64,000 bases of DNA. Source: a bacterium. Lineage in GTDB: Bacteria; Bacteroidota; Bacteroidia; Flavobacteriales_D; Sanyastnellaceae. A program made the position numbers and the translations under genes. The DNA is taken from assembly GCA_029979565.1 (NCBI GenBank), contig JAPOHG010000001.1, forward strand, positions 62,001 through 126,000. The letters run 5' to 3'. How positions within the stretch are numbered: position 1 is the first letter of the stretch; every line of letters begins with the position of its first letter. Under the pieces are notes generated by a model, which was given only the letters and a program-made list of their open reading frames with translations, made no database searches and was not told the origin of the DNA. This document shows, one piece after another, positions 52,610 to 60,080 of the stretch.

Positions 52610-53644
52610 TCAGACCGCAGGCTCGAACGGAATCGTCTCCAATTCGTCCAGCTTGGCCCGGATGTCGTCCACACCATCCAGTGTGACCAACTGCAACCGG
52701 TGCTGCTTGAAATCCCGGAGCCCTTTGAAGTAATTGGCGTAGTGCCGCCGCATTTCGACGACGCCGAGGCGTTCGCCTTTCCATTCCACCCCCTTTTCAA
52801 AGTGCTCACGAGCGGCTGCAACCCGTTCGGTCATGCCCGGCGGCGGCAGCAATTCGCCCGTCGCCATGTAATGCTTCATCTCACGGAAGACCCACGGAGC
52901 GCCAATGCTGGCCCGACCAATCATGATGCCATCAACACCGTACCGGTTGCGGTATTCAACGGCCTTCTGGGGAGAATCAATATCCCCATTGCCAAAGACC
53001 GGGATGTGCATCCGCGGGTTGTTTTTGACTTCGGCAATCAAGGACCAATCCGCCTCGCCTTTGTACATCTGTGCGCGGGTGCGGCCGTGGATGCTGATGG
53101 CTTGAATGCCAATGTCCTGGAGGCGTTCGGCCACCTCCACGATGTACTTGCTGTTGTCGTCCCAACCCAGCCGGGTCTTGACGGTGACCGGCAACGTACA
53201 GGTATCCACGATCTCCTTGGTCATGGCGACCATCTTCGGAATGTCCTGCAAGATGCCCGCACCGGCACCGCGGCAGGCGACCTTCTTGACCGGGCAACCG
53301 TAGTTGATGTCGATGATATCGGGCTGCGCTTCTTCGGTGATCGCCGCGGCTTGCCGCATGGAGTCAATTTCACTCCCGAAGATTTGGATGCCGATGGGAC
53401 GCTCATATTCAAAAATATCCAGCTTCGCTCGGCTCTTGGCGGCATCGCGAATCAACCCCTCCGAACTGATGAACTCCGTGTACATGACATCAGCTCCGTA
53501 CTTCTTGCACAGCGCGCGAAACGGCGGATCGCTTACGTCCTCCATTGGGGCGAGCAAGAAGGGAAATTCCGCGATGTCGATGTCACCTATGCGTACCACG
53601 TCGTTGCTTTGTGTTGCGTTTGTGCCTTTTCGGCGAAATTGCAC
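52610..53644 (-). CDS. dusB: tRNA-dihydrouridine synthase
   Basis: A 344-aa FMN enzyme that reduces uridines in the tRNA D-loop. It shows LLAPMEDVSDPPFRALCKKYGAD, the active-site cysteine in KVACRGAGAGI within DINYGCPVKK, IHGRTRAQMYKG, VFGNGDIDS and GIMIGRASIGAPWVF, which fit the DusB group. The start is GTG 53644; an exact -7 box lies 14 bases upstream and no ATG exists before the conserved part. The divergent CPBP gene starts only 25 bases away. Confidence 0.94.
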   Translation of the reverse strand: MQFRRKGTNATQSNDVVRIGDIDIAEFPFLLAPMEDVSDPPFRALCKKYGADVMYTEFISSEGLIRDAAKSRAKLDIFEYERPIGIQIFGSEIDSMRQAAAITEEAQPDIIDINYGCPVKKVACRGAGAGILQDIPKMVAMTKEIVDTCTLPVTVKTRLGWDDNSKYIVEVAERLQDIGIQAISIHGRTRAQMYKGEADWSLIAEVKNNPRMHIPVFGNGDIDSPQKAVEYRNRYGVDGIMIGRASIGAPWVFREMKHYMATGELLPPPGMTERVAAAREHFEKGVEWKGERLGVVEMRRHYANYFKGLRDFKQHRLQLVTLDGVDDIRAKLDELETIPFEPAV

Positions 53645-53657
53645 GCGAAAGCACGCA

Positions 53658-53665
53658 CAAAATTA
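53658..53665 (-). promoter_or_regulatory. -7 box of dusB
   Basis: TAATTTTG on the minus strand, exact TAnnTTTG match, 13 bases before GTG 53644. It fills most of the 25-base gap to the divergent CPBP gene. Confidence 0.55.
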
Positions 53666-53669
53666 CGCC

Positions 53670-54596
53670 ATGATCCGAACCGCATTCCAAACCATGCACC
53701 CTTTCGGGCAATTGATTTTCTTTTTCTGCATGGTCCTCACGGGCATGGGGCTGGCTTCTGGATTGGGACTTGCTGCCTTGGCCTCAGCATTCGGTCATAC
53801 GACCGAACAAGCCATCAACTTCGCCTCGGATGCTGCATCCAGCGAGGGCAAAGTTTACAACCTCATCATCAACGGCGTCAACCAATTGCTGTCCTTCGGG
53901 CTGGTGGCGTGGTTGGCAAGCAAACTGTTTGCCGGACGTACCTTCCTCGCATTGAAGTGGCCGAAGACTACATGGATTGCGGTCGGAATGGGACTGGCAT
54001 GGGCGGCTCAACCCCTCATCGATTTGACCTTTCGCTTGAATGGCCTGGTGCTTCAAGCCCTGCCCGAAAGCTGGGTGGCAAATGCGGACCGCTTTGAAGA
54101 ATTGGCGGCGGAAGTAACCCAGTCCATGTTGACGTACGATTCTGCTTGGCAGTTCCCGGCGACGCTGTTGACCGTGGCCCTGCTCCCCGCGGTTTGCGAG
54201 GAATTTGCATTCCGTGGGGTCATCCAACCGCTAGTGGCCAAGTGGACCAACAACATCCACGCCGCCGTTTGGATGGCCGCCTTCCTGTTCAGTGCGATTC
54301 ACCTGCAGTTCCACGGATTCCTGCCGCGCATGGTGCTCGGGGCCGGCCTCGGCTACCTCGTTATTTACGGCAAAAGCTTGTGGCCTGCCATCGCCGCGCA
54401 CTTCTTCAACAATGCCGGAGCCATCCTCATGGCCGCCATCTACGGACCGGAATGGGTCGCGCAAGAAATGAACGCCGCGCCCGAATGGGCTCTGTCCGAT
54501 TACGCTATCGCGGCGGTGTCGCTGGCTGTGGGGATTTATTTGGTTCGGTGGGTGCGCAGAACCGGGACGTGGTCCGGTCACCATCCGGTTCACTGA
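53670..54596 (+). CDS. CPBP-family intramembrane metalloprotease
   Basis: A 308-aa membrane protein with about eight helices. The CPBP (Rce1/Abi) active-site motifs are present: E177-E178 and R182 in VCEEFAFRGVIQPL, H211 in FSAIHLQFHGF, and HFFNNAG near residue 245. Bacterial members process peptides or lipoproteins; the target here is unknown. The ORF track runs far upstream through dusB in antisense; ATG 53670 (or 53694) is the realistic start. I found no promoter of its own in the 25-base gap. It overlaps ispD at the 3' end by seven bases. Confidence 0.87.
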   Translation: MIRTAFQTMHPFGQLIFFFCMVLTGMGLASGLGLAALASAFGHTTEQAINFASDAASSEGKVYNLIINGVNQLLSFGLVAWLASKLFAGRTFLALKWPKTTWIAVGMGLAWAAQPLIDLTFRLNGLVLQALPESWVANADRFEELAAEVTQSMLTYDSAWQFPATLLTVALLPAVCEEFAFRGVIQPLVAKWTNNIHAAVWMAAFLFSAIHLQFHGFLPRMVLGAGLGYLVIYGKSLWPAIAAHFFNNAGAILMAAIYGPEWVAQEMNAAPEWALSDYAIAAVSLAVGIYLVRWVRRTGTWSGHHPVH

Positions 54597-55270
54597 CCCT
54601 TGCGCTGTTCCCGAAGAAACGCATGGGCGACATGCAAATCTTCTGGCGTCGTGATTTTGACGTTTTCTAAGTCGCCGTCCACCAATTGTACCGGGTGGCC
54701 GGCGAATTCAAACACACTGGCATCGTCCGTGAATTCCGGACGGTATCCACTGCCGTAAGCGGCCTTCAAGCTCACTAGATTGAAACACTGCGGCGTCTGA
54801 ACCGCACGCAACCGATCGCGCATCAGCGCATGGGAAGCTGCCCCATTCACTTCCCGAATGCTGTCCTTCACGGGGACGACAGGAACGGCACTTCCCGCGT
54901 CAGCTGCTGCCGCGTAACATCGGCGAATGGTCCCCTCAGAAACGAACGGACGCACTGCGTCGTGCACCCCCACCACGCCGTCTTCGGACAGTACGGCTAG
55001 GCCATTGGCAACCGAGTGCCACCGTTCAGCGCCACCCGCCACGAGCTGGTCCACCCCGGCCGGTCCGTGCGTAGTTTCCAACGAACGGAAGGTGTCGAAC
55101 AAGCTTTCGTGCAGCACCAATACCACATGCAGGTCGGGGAGCGACGCACGAAAACGTCGAAGGGTCCACCACATCAGTGGCAGACCCTCCAACAAGAGAA
55201 ATTGCTTCGCCACGGGCTGCGCCATGCGCGTTCCCGTGCCGCCTGCAACAACAATCAGGTAACGCTTCAC
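54590..55270 (-). CDS. ispD: 2-C-methyl-D-erythritol 4-phosphate cytidylyltransferase
   Basis: A 226-aa enzyme of the MEP isoprenoid pathway. The CTP-binding loop [19 protein letters not shown], then [16 protein letters not shown] and [12 protein letters not shown], are family hallmarks; the later VPVKDSIRE and AVQTPQCF are typical too. The start is GTG 55270, overlapping the superoxide dismutase stop by four bases (GTGA), so it is the second gene of that unit. It converges on the CPBP gene with a seven-base overlap. Confidence 0.95.
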   Translation of the reverse strand: MKRYLIVVAGGTGTRMAQPVAKQFLLLEGLPLMWWTLRRFRASLPDLHVVLVLHESLFDTFRSLETTHGPAGVDQLVAGGAERWHSVANGLAVLSEDGVVGVHDAVRPFVSEGTIRRCYAAAADAGSAVPVVPVKDSIREVNGAASHALMRDRLRAVQTPQCFNLVSLKAAYGSGYRPEFTDDASVFEFAGHPVQLVDGDLENVKITTPEDLHVAHAFLREQRKGQ

Positions 55271-55872
55271 GCGCGAGCCGCTGCGTACCGCTGGGCAACT
55301 GCGTCCCAGTCAATGACGTTGAAGAACGCCGCGATGTAGTCGGGGCGGCGGTTCTGGTAGTTCAAGTAGTAAGCGTGTTCCCACACGTCCAATCCCATAA
55401 TGGGGGTTCCACCGCATCCTACGCCGGGCATCAGCGGGTTGTCTTGGTTTGCAGAAGAGCACACTTCAAGTTTGCCGTCCTTCACGCAGACCCACGCCCA
55501 TCCTGAACCGAATCGGGTGGCCGCTGCATTGGCAAAGGATTGCTTGAACGCATCCCATCCGCCGAGATCGGCATCAATGGCTGCCGCCAAATCGCCCGTA
55601 GGCGTTCCGCCGCCATTGGGTGACATGATGCTCCAGAAGAGGGTGTGGTTGTAGTACCCGCCTCCGTTGTTGCGAACGGCTCCGTTGTCGGAATGGTCAG
55701 CCAGCAGGGCTTCGATGTCCTTGCCTTCCATCTCCGTGCCTTCGATGGCCGCGTTCAATTTAGACGTGTAACCTGCATGGTGCTTACCGTGGTGGATTTC
55801 CATGGTGCGCGCATCGATGTGTGGTTCCAGAGCATCGTAGGCGTATGGAAGGGTTGGGAGTTCAAAAGCCAT
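55267..55872 (-). CDS. sodA: Superoxide dismutase, Fe/Mn family (Mn-type pattern)
   Basis: A 201-aa cytosolic enzyme without signal peptide. Metal ligands are H27, H76 (YYNHTLFW), D162 and H166 ([13 protein letters not shown]); H31 is the second-shell His. Gly in the GGGYYNH segment and a Gln at 143 (ANQDNP) follow the Mn-enzyme pattern rather than the iron one, though cambialistic use is common in the phylum. An exact -7 box lies 40 bases upstream, within the end of the protease gene. ispD is translationally coupled behind it. Confidence 0.95.
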   Translation of the reverse strand: MAFELPTLPYAYDALEPHIDARTMEIHHGKHHAGYTSKLNAAIEGTEMEGKDIEALLADHSDNGAVRNNGGGYYNHTLFWSIMSPNGGGTPTGDLAAAIDADLGGWDAFKQSFANAAATRFGSGWAWVCVKDGKLEVCSSANQDNPLMPGVGCGGTPIMGLDVWEHAYYLNYQNRRPDYIAAFFNVIDWDAVAQRYAAARA

Positions 55873-55906
55873 GATCCGTTTTTGATTTTATGAGTTAATG
55901 CGATTC

Positions 55907-57535
55907 TTACTGCAAAGTTAATCGACCGTCGACGATGGCCATACGCGACTTGTTTTCGAGCCAGTAGATGGCTTCGTCCACGGCCTCATCGCCTTGGCTG
56001 AGGAAGGTGTAGTAGGCTTGTTCCCCGGCCACATTGCGGATGACTTGCGCAGCCATGCGGTCGCTCAGCTCGCTGCGTTCTTCATCAGTCCACTCGGCCG
56101 GAGGTGCGATGCCTTCCGCTTCTGCGTATTCCATAAGGAAGGTCAGCAAAGCGTCGGTTTCCATCCCTTCGCCTGCGTCACGTGCCTGGCGTTCTGCTTC
56201 CGCTCGGCTGGCATCGACGTAGGCAAAAGCTGCATCGCGGAGCGTCCCCGTCCAACTCAAATCCGAGAGGTAGCCGGACCATCGAATCGTGTCCAGTGCG
56301 ACAAAAACATCCGGCGTGATGCCACCTGCTCCGTGCACCACCTTGCCCGCAGGGGTCGTGTAGGTCAAGGAGTCGACCGTCGCGATGCTGTCTTGGTGAA
56401 ACAATTCACCCCGCTCGTACCGAGCAAAATAATCGTCGCCGTAGTCCACGTCTTCTCCGTAGGGCCGCTGGATGGCGCGTCCTGTGGGGGTGTAAAACCG
56501 GGCCACGGTCAACCGCAACGCCCCGAGGGTTGCAATGGAGAATTCTTCCTGTACCAGCCCTTTGCCAAACGTGCGGCGACCGATGACAGGCCCTCGGTCG
56601 TGATCTTGGATGGCGCCGGCAAAAATCTCCGAGGCCGAGGCCGAAGACTCGTCCACCAAAACAGCGATATCCCAATCCTTCCAGCGACCGTCTCGACGTG
56701 CCTTGTAGGTGCGGCGTGGTACGTGTTCGCCCTCCGTATAAACAACCAAATCGTCTTCTTCCAAGAACGATTCCACCATGGGCACGACAGCGTTCAGGTA
56801 CCCCCCGCCGTTTCCACGCAGATCCACGATTACTTCGCTCAGTCCTTCATCAGCAAGGGATTGCATCGCCAGCTCAAATTCTTCGGCGGTGTTTTGGGCA
56901 AATCGAATGACCTTGATGTACCCGCGCTGGCCGTCCAAATTGGCCGCACAGACGACGCTGTGGATGGGAATGCGGTCGCGGCGCAACAAAACGTGTTTGA
57001 CCGTATCCGCCCGATCCAATCCAACGACCACCGTGGTATTCCGGGGGCCTTTGAGCAATTCCATGACCCGTTGGTTGGTGAGGTCCGGACCAGAAATCGC
57101 CACCGAGTCAACGGTCAAAATGCGGTCGCCCGCACGGACACCTGCCTTTTCAGAGGGGCCTCCTGGGATGGCCGCGACCACCATCAACGTATCCCGTTGG
57201 ATGATGAACTCGACCCCGATGCCCTCGAAGTTGCCCTCCATGGGTTCAACGAGCGCCGCCAATTCTTCGGCACTGATGAACAGGCTGTGCGGGTCCAATT
57301 TTTCCAAAACGGCATCGAGGGCGACTTGCTCCAATTCTTCGCGGACCACTGGATCCACGTAGGTCTGTTCCACGCGGTCAAGCACCCCATTCAAGGCACT
57401 GCGCGGACCGACCATGTGCATGCCATTGGACGACCCACCGCCGGTCTGAAGCCCGATGTAGACCCCCAGGATTAAGATGACGGCATAGGCCAGCGGCTGC
57501 CAAGATGGAGATGGTGATTTCCCGTTTTCGTTCAT
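55907..57535 (-). CDS. S41-family C-terminal processing peptidase
   Basis: A 542-aa periplasmic serine protease held by an N-terminal helix (AYAVILILGVYIGLQTG). A PDZ domain (about 75-170) includes GIGVEFIIQRDTL and AGDRILTVDS. The protease domain has LRGNGGGYLNAVV and the catalytic Ser in DESSASASEIFAGA, with the Lys of the dyad in RRTFGKGLVQ. It cleaves unfolded or tagged proteins at the C-terminus. It lies seven bases after the deaminase gene on the same strand. This lineage commonly has several paralogues, so no gene symbol is assigned. Confidence 0.93.
   Translation of the reverse strand: MNENGKSPSPSWQPLAYAVILILGVYIGLQTGGGSSNGMHMVGPRSALNGVLDRVEQTYVDPVVREELEQVALDAVLEKLDPHSLFISAEELAALVEPMEGNFEGIGVEFIIQRDTLMVVAAIPGGPSEKAGVRAGDRILTVDSVAISGPDLTNQRVMELLKGPRNTTVVVGLDRADTVKHVLLRRDRIPIHSVVCAANLDGQRGYIKVIRFAQNTAEEFELAMQSLADEGLSEVIVDLRGNGGGYLNAVVPMVESFLEEDDLVVYTEGEHVPRRTYKARRDGRWKDWDIAVLVDESSASASEIFAGAIQDHDRGPVIGRRTFGKGLVQEEFSIATLGALRLTVARFYTPTGRAIQRPYGEDVDYGDDYFARYERGELFHQDSIATVDSLTYTTPAGKVVHGAGGITPDVFVALDTIRWSGYLSDLSWTGTLRDAAFAYVDASRAEAERQARDAGEGMETDALLTFLMEYAEAEGIAPPAEWTDEERSELSDRMAAQVIRNVAGEQAYYTFLSQGDEAVDEAIYWLENKSRMAIVDGRLTLQ
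55913..55920 (-). promoter_or_regulatory. -7 box of the sodA-ispD unit
   Basis: TAACTTTG on the minus strand, exact TAnnTTTG match, 40 bases before ATG 55872 and inside the last codons of the S41 protease gene. Confidence 0.6.
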
Positions 57536-57542
57536 CCTCTTA

Positions 57543-58007
57543 TTAACTCCTCAACTTCCGCCGTTGTTCGAGGTGAACCAGCTCGACACCCGCCTGCTTC
57601 AAAAATTCAAGACCCTGCGGATCCTTGTATTCATCGCGGTAGACCACCCGGCTAATACCGGCTTGGTGAATCAGTTTGGAACACTCCCGGCACGGCGACA
57701 TGGTGATGTACAACGTGGCCCCCACGGCCGAGTTGTTGGAACGCGCCAATTTGGTGATGGCGTTGGCCTCCGCATGCAACACGTACCAGTTCGTTTCCCC
57801 CTCCTCATTCTCGCACACATTGGGGAAGCCTGTCGGTGTGCCGTTGAACCCGTCGGCGATGATCATGCGGTCTTTGACAATCAACGCGCCGACCTGCTTG
57901 CGCACGCAGTGGGATAACTGGGCCCATTCCGCCGCCATGCGCATGTAGGCTTCGTCGTACCGCAACTGCTTGACCGCTTCAGGGGTGTGGTTCAAATCCG
58001 GTTCCAA
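57543..58007 (-). CDS. dCMP/cytidine deaminase-family protein (ComEB-like)
   Basis: A 154-aa zinc deaminase. H78 and E80 of HAEAN and C106/C109 of SPCREC form the active site; GALIVKDRMIIADGFNGTPTGFPN is the dCMP-deaminase-type block. It probably makes dUMP from dCMP for thymidylate synthesis. No ATG lies before the conserved RYDEAYMRMAAEW segment, so the start is TTG 58007 (or TTG 57995), an uncommon choice. A TACCTTTA box lies 22 bases upstream. Confidence 0.9.
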   Translation of the reverse strand: MEPDLNHTPEAVKQLRYDEAYMRMAAEWAQLSHCVRKQVGALIVKDRMIIADGFNGTPTGFPNVCENEEGETNWYVLHAEANAITKLARSNNSAVGATLYITMSPCRECSKLIHQAGISRVVYRDEYKDPQGLEFLKQAGVELVHLEQRRKLRS

Positions 58008-58028
58008 GTGTCTGGTGATTTACGCCCC

Positions 58029-58036
58029 TAAAGGTA
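58029..58036 (-). promoter_or_regulatory. -7 box of the deaminase-protease unit
   Basis: TACCTTTA on the minus strand, one mismatch to TAnnTTTG, 21 bases before TTG 58007. Confidence 0.4.
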
Positions 58037-58083
58037 GGGGTCTGTCCGTTGCGTTGTAGCTTGCTCATTCGAAAGAATGCCAA

Positions 58084-58638
58084 ATGCGGATTTACACGCG
58101 AACAGGGGATGACGGAACCACTTCGTTGTTTGGTGGCCAACGACTGAGCAAGGACGACTTGCGCATCGAAGCCTACGGTACACTGGATGAACTCAATGTG
58201 TGCATTGGAGCGATGGGCACCTGCGCTGCCGTGGCGGAATCCGAGGACGCTGCGTTCCTCCGAGCCATCCAATCGGACGTGTTCTCGTGGGGAAGTCATT
58301 TGGCCACCGTCGATCCCGAAATGGCCAAGCACCTGCCGCCCGTTCCTTCCACCCGAGTGGCCGAAATGGAGGCCTGGATGGACGCCAAAAACGAAGTCCT
58401 CCCCCCGTTGAGCCAGTTCATTCTTCCCGGAGGACATCCGGCCGTCGTTGCTGCGCACAAATGCCGCGTGGTATGCAGGCGTGGAGAACGGCGGGTGATT
58501 GCGCTGGGACGTGAAGAAGGCATACCAGAAGGCTTGGTCGCCTACTTGAACCGCTTGAGCGACCTGTTTTTTGTGTGGAGCAGGCACCTGCATGCCGTGA
58601 CCGGCTCCCCAGAAATTCCATGGGAATCAGCGCCTTAA
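58084..58638 (+). CDS. Cob(I)alamin adenosyltransferase (PduO/MMAB type)
   Basis: A 184-aa ATP:corrinoid adenosyltransferase that makes adenosylcobalamin, the cofactor of methylmalonyl-CoA mutase. RIYTRTGDDGTTSLFGGQRLSKDDLRIEAYGTLDELN is the diagnostic N-terminus; the mid FILPGGHPA and CRRGERRVI segments, and LNRLSDLFFVWSRHL at the end, complete the family pattern. It fits with the methylmalonyl-CoA epimerase at 46346. No B12 riboswitch is visible in the 76-base gap upstream. Confidence 0.95.
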   Translation: MRIYTRTGDDGTTSLFGGQRLSKDDLRIEAYGTLDELNVCIGAMGTCAAVAESEDAAFLRAIQSDVFSWGSHLATVDPEMAKHLPPVPSTRVAEMEAWMDAKNEVLPPLSQFILPGGHPAVVAAHKCRVVCRRGERRVIALGREEGIPEGLVAYLNRLSDLFFVWSRHLHAVTGSPEIPWESAP

Positions 58639-58691
58639 CCCAAGATTTTAGGACAAAAACAGCCGAAAAAGCGGCGTTTCTGAAGATTTTC

Positions 58692-58721
58692 TTGGATGTG
58701 ATTGCGATTCTTCTATTTTTG
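58692..58721 (+). promoter_or_regulatory. Promoter of the DUF2795 gene
   Basis: TTG (58692-58694), 19 bases, then TATTTTTG: close to the full Bacteroidota consensus. ATG 58741 follows 19 bases after the box. Confidence 0.7.
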
Positions 58722-58740
58722 CGCGCTGAAGACGCTTACC

Positions 58741-58962
58741 ATGTATTGGACACTTGAATTGGCTTCCTACCTCGAAGACGCTCCTTGGCCCGCCAGCAAG
58801 GACGAGCTGATCGACTTTGCCATGCGCACCGGCGCACCGCTTGAAGTTGTCGAGAATTTGCAGCAATTGGAAGACGAGGGCGATGCGTTCGAGACCATCG
58901 AAGACATCTGGCCTGATTACCCCAGCAAGGAGGACTTCTTCTTCAACGAAGACGAATACTAG
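58741..58962 (+). CDS. DUF2795 small acidic protein
   Basis: A 73-aa, very acidic protein starting MYWTLELASYLEDAPWP and ending PDYPSKEDFFFNEDEY. It is a short DUF2795 member, almost unchanged across Bacteroidota as far as I recall, of unknown function. The track start at 58702 lies in the promoter; ATG 58741 is right. The strong upstream promoter suggests high expression. It overlaps the converging GNAT gene by four bases. Confidence 0.9.
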   Translation: MYWTLELASYLEDAPWPASKDELIDFAMRTGAPLEVVENLQQLEDEGDAFETIEDIWPDYPSKEDFFFNEDEY

Positions 58963-59453
58963 CGACTGGACGCCAGGGCGCTCAGCCCCTCACGCGTCAA
59001 CTTTCCATTGAGCCACTCGGGATCCAACCCGGCACCGAGGGATTTGTAGAATCCAATCGCAGGCTCATTCCAATCCAAGACTTGCCATTCCATGCGGCCG
59101 TAGTCAGCAGCGGCGCACGCTTCAGCCACCGCCAAAAACAACGCCTTGCCGATGCCTTTCCCGCGGTTCGACTCCCGAACGACCAAGTCTTCGAGAAAGC
59201 CACACCGGCCCTTCCACGTGCTGTATTTCTCGTACCACAGAGCCATCCCGACCACTTCACCTTCAACCTCCGCAACAAAAAGCCGGTAAATGGCATCGTC
59301 TCCAAAGCCGTCCTCCCGAAGCTGGTCGACGGTCGTCGTGACTTCCTGCTCCGCACGCTCATAAATGGCCAACTCCACAATCAATTGGTGAATGGCCGCC
59401 GCGTCTTCGGACATTCCCTTGCGAATAGAAAAGGCTGGTTTTGATGGGTCCAT
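58959..59453 (-). CDS. GNAT N-acetyltransferase, SSAT2-like
   Basis: A 164-aa acetyltransferase. The acetyl-CoA loop is RESNRGKGIGKAL and the segment YEKYSTWKGRCGFLEDLVV is strikingly like eukaryotic diamine/thialysine N-acetyltransferases (SSAT2 family). It probably acetylates a small amine, exact substrate unknown. A -7 box with one mismatch ends four bases before its ATG, and the divergent cvpA gene starts 38 bases away. Its 3' end overlaps DUF2795 by four bases. Confidence 0.9.
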   Translation of the reverse strand: MDPSKPAFSIRKGMSEDAAAIHQLIVELAIYERAEQEVTTTVDQLREDGFGDDAIYRLFVAEVEGEVVGMALWYEKYSTWKGRCGFLEDLVVRESNRGKGIGKALFLAVAEACAAADYGRMEWQVLDWNEPAIGFYKSLGAGLDPEWLNGKLTREGLSALASSR

Positions 59454-59457
59454 AGCC

Positions 59458-59465
59458 GAAAGGTA
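59458..59465 (-). promoter_or_regulatory. -7 box of the GNAT gene, four bases before its ATG
   Basis: TACCTTTC on the minus strand, one mismatch to TAnnTTTG, then GGCT and ATG 59453. Confidence 0.45.
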
Positions 59466-59491
59466 GCGCTCCTTTCTTTCTATTTTGCGGC

Positions 59492-60076
59492 ATGCAATGG
59501 GATCAAATAGGAGCCGTCGATGCCGTCTTGGGCATTTGGCTGGCGTGGGCCATGTTCAATGGCTTTCGAAAAGGCCTCATCATCAAAGTCGCCTCGATCG
59601 TTGCACTGGTGCTGGGCATTTATGCCGGCTTTCACTTCTCCAGTTTCGCTGGAGAATGGCTCAATCAACAGTTCGACTGGTCCACTCGGACCACCGAAGT
59701 AGGTGCCTTCGGCTTGACCTTTCTGGCGGTCGTATTGGGGGTGCATTTCATTGCCAAGCTCTTGGAAAAAATCGTCGACCTCACCGCTTTGAGCTTGCTG
59801 AATAAGCTCGGTGGCCTTGTACTTGGATTGGTGCAGGCGCTGTTCTTGTTGAGTGCATTGACGTATGCCTTGGACGGAGTTTTCGGACCGCGCCAATGGC
59901 TGCCACAAGCTCAGGTCGAACAATCAGTGCTCTACCCTTTTGTCGAGGACGCCATTGAGTACGTGGTGCCCGACATGGAACGCACCACGACGTGGGAACA
60001 GCTGCGCGACCGTTTCGAGGACGGGATGGAACGCTTGGAAGATGCGGCCGTTGAACGGAGCGGCGCGCGCGATTAG
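59492..60076 (+). CDS. CvpA-family membrane protein
   Basis: A 194-aa protein with four helices in the first 130 residues and a soluble C-terminal tail with amphipathic helices. IGAVDAVLGIWLAWAMFNGFRKGLIIKVASIVALVLGIYAG is the CvpA family opening. Relatives are linked to colicin V export or stress tolerance in E. coli; the true function is not settled. A TATTTTGC stretch ends three bases before the ATG, a poor match to the -7 box. It converges on the phosphosugar mutase gene with four bases between. Confidence 0.85.
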   Translation: MQWDQIGAVDAVLGIWLAWAMFNGFRKGLIIKVASIVALVLGIYAGFHFSSFAGEWLNQQFDWSTRTTEVGAFGLTFLAVVLGVHFIAKLLEKIVDLTALSLLNKLGGLVLGLVQALFLLSALTYALDGVFGPRQWLPQAQVEQSVLYPFVEDAIEYVVPDMERTTTWEQLRDRFEDGMERLEDAAVERSGARD

Positions 60077-60080
60077 CCGG

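Noticed and set aside
52700-53669. Long plus-strand ORFs opposite dusB (including the upstream part of the CPBP ORF)
   Set aside because: Antisense to a clear dusB; the CPBP protein starts at 53670.
55994-57475. 493-aa plus-strand ORF opposite the S41 protease
   Set aside because: Shadow of a protease with all catalytic motifs on the other strand.
58665-58680. GCCG/CGGC hairpin after the adenosyltransferase gene
   Set aside because: Only four pairs and no T-run of useful length.
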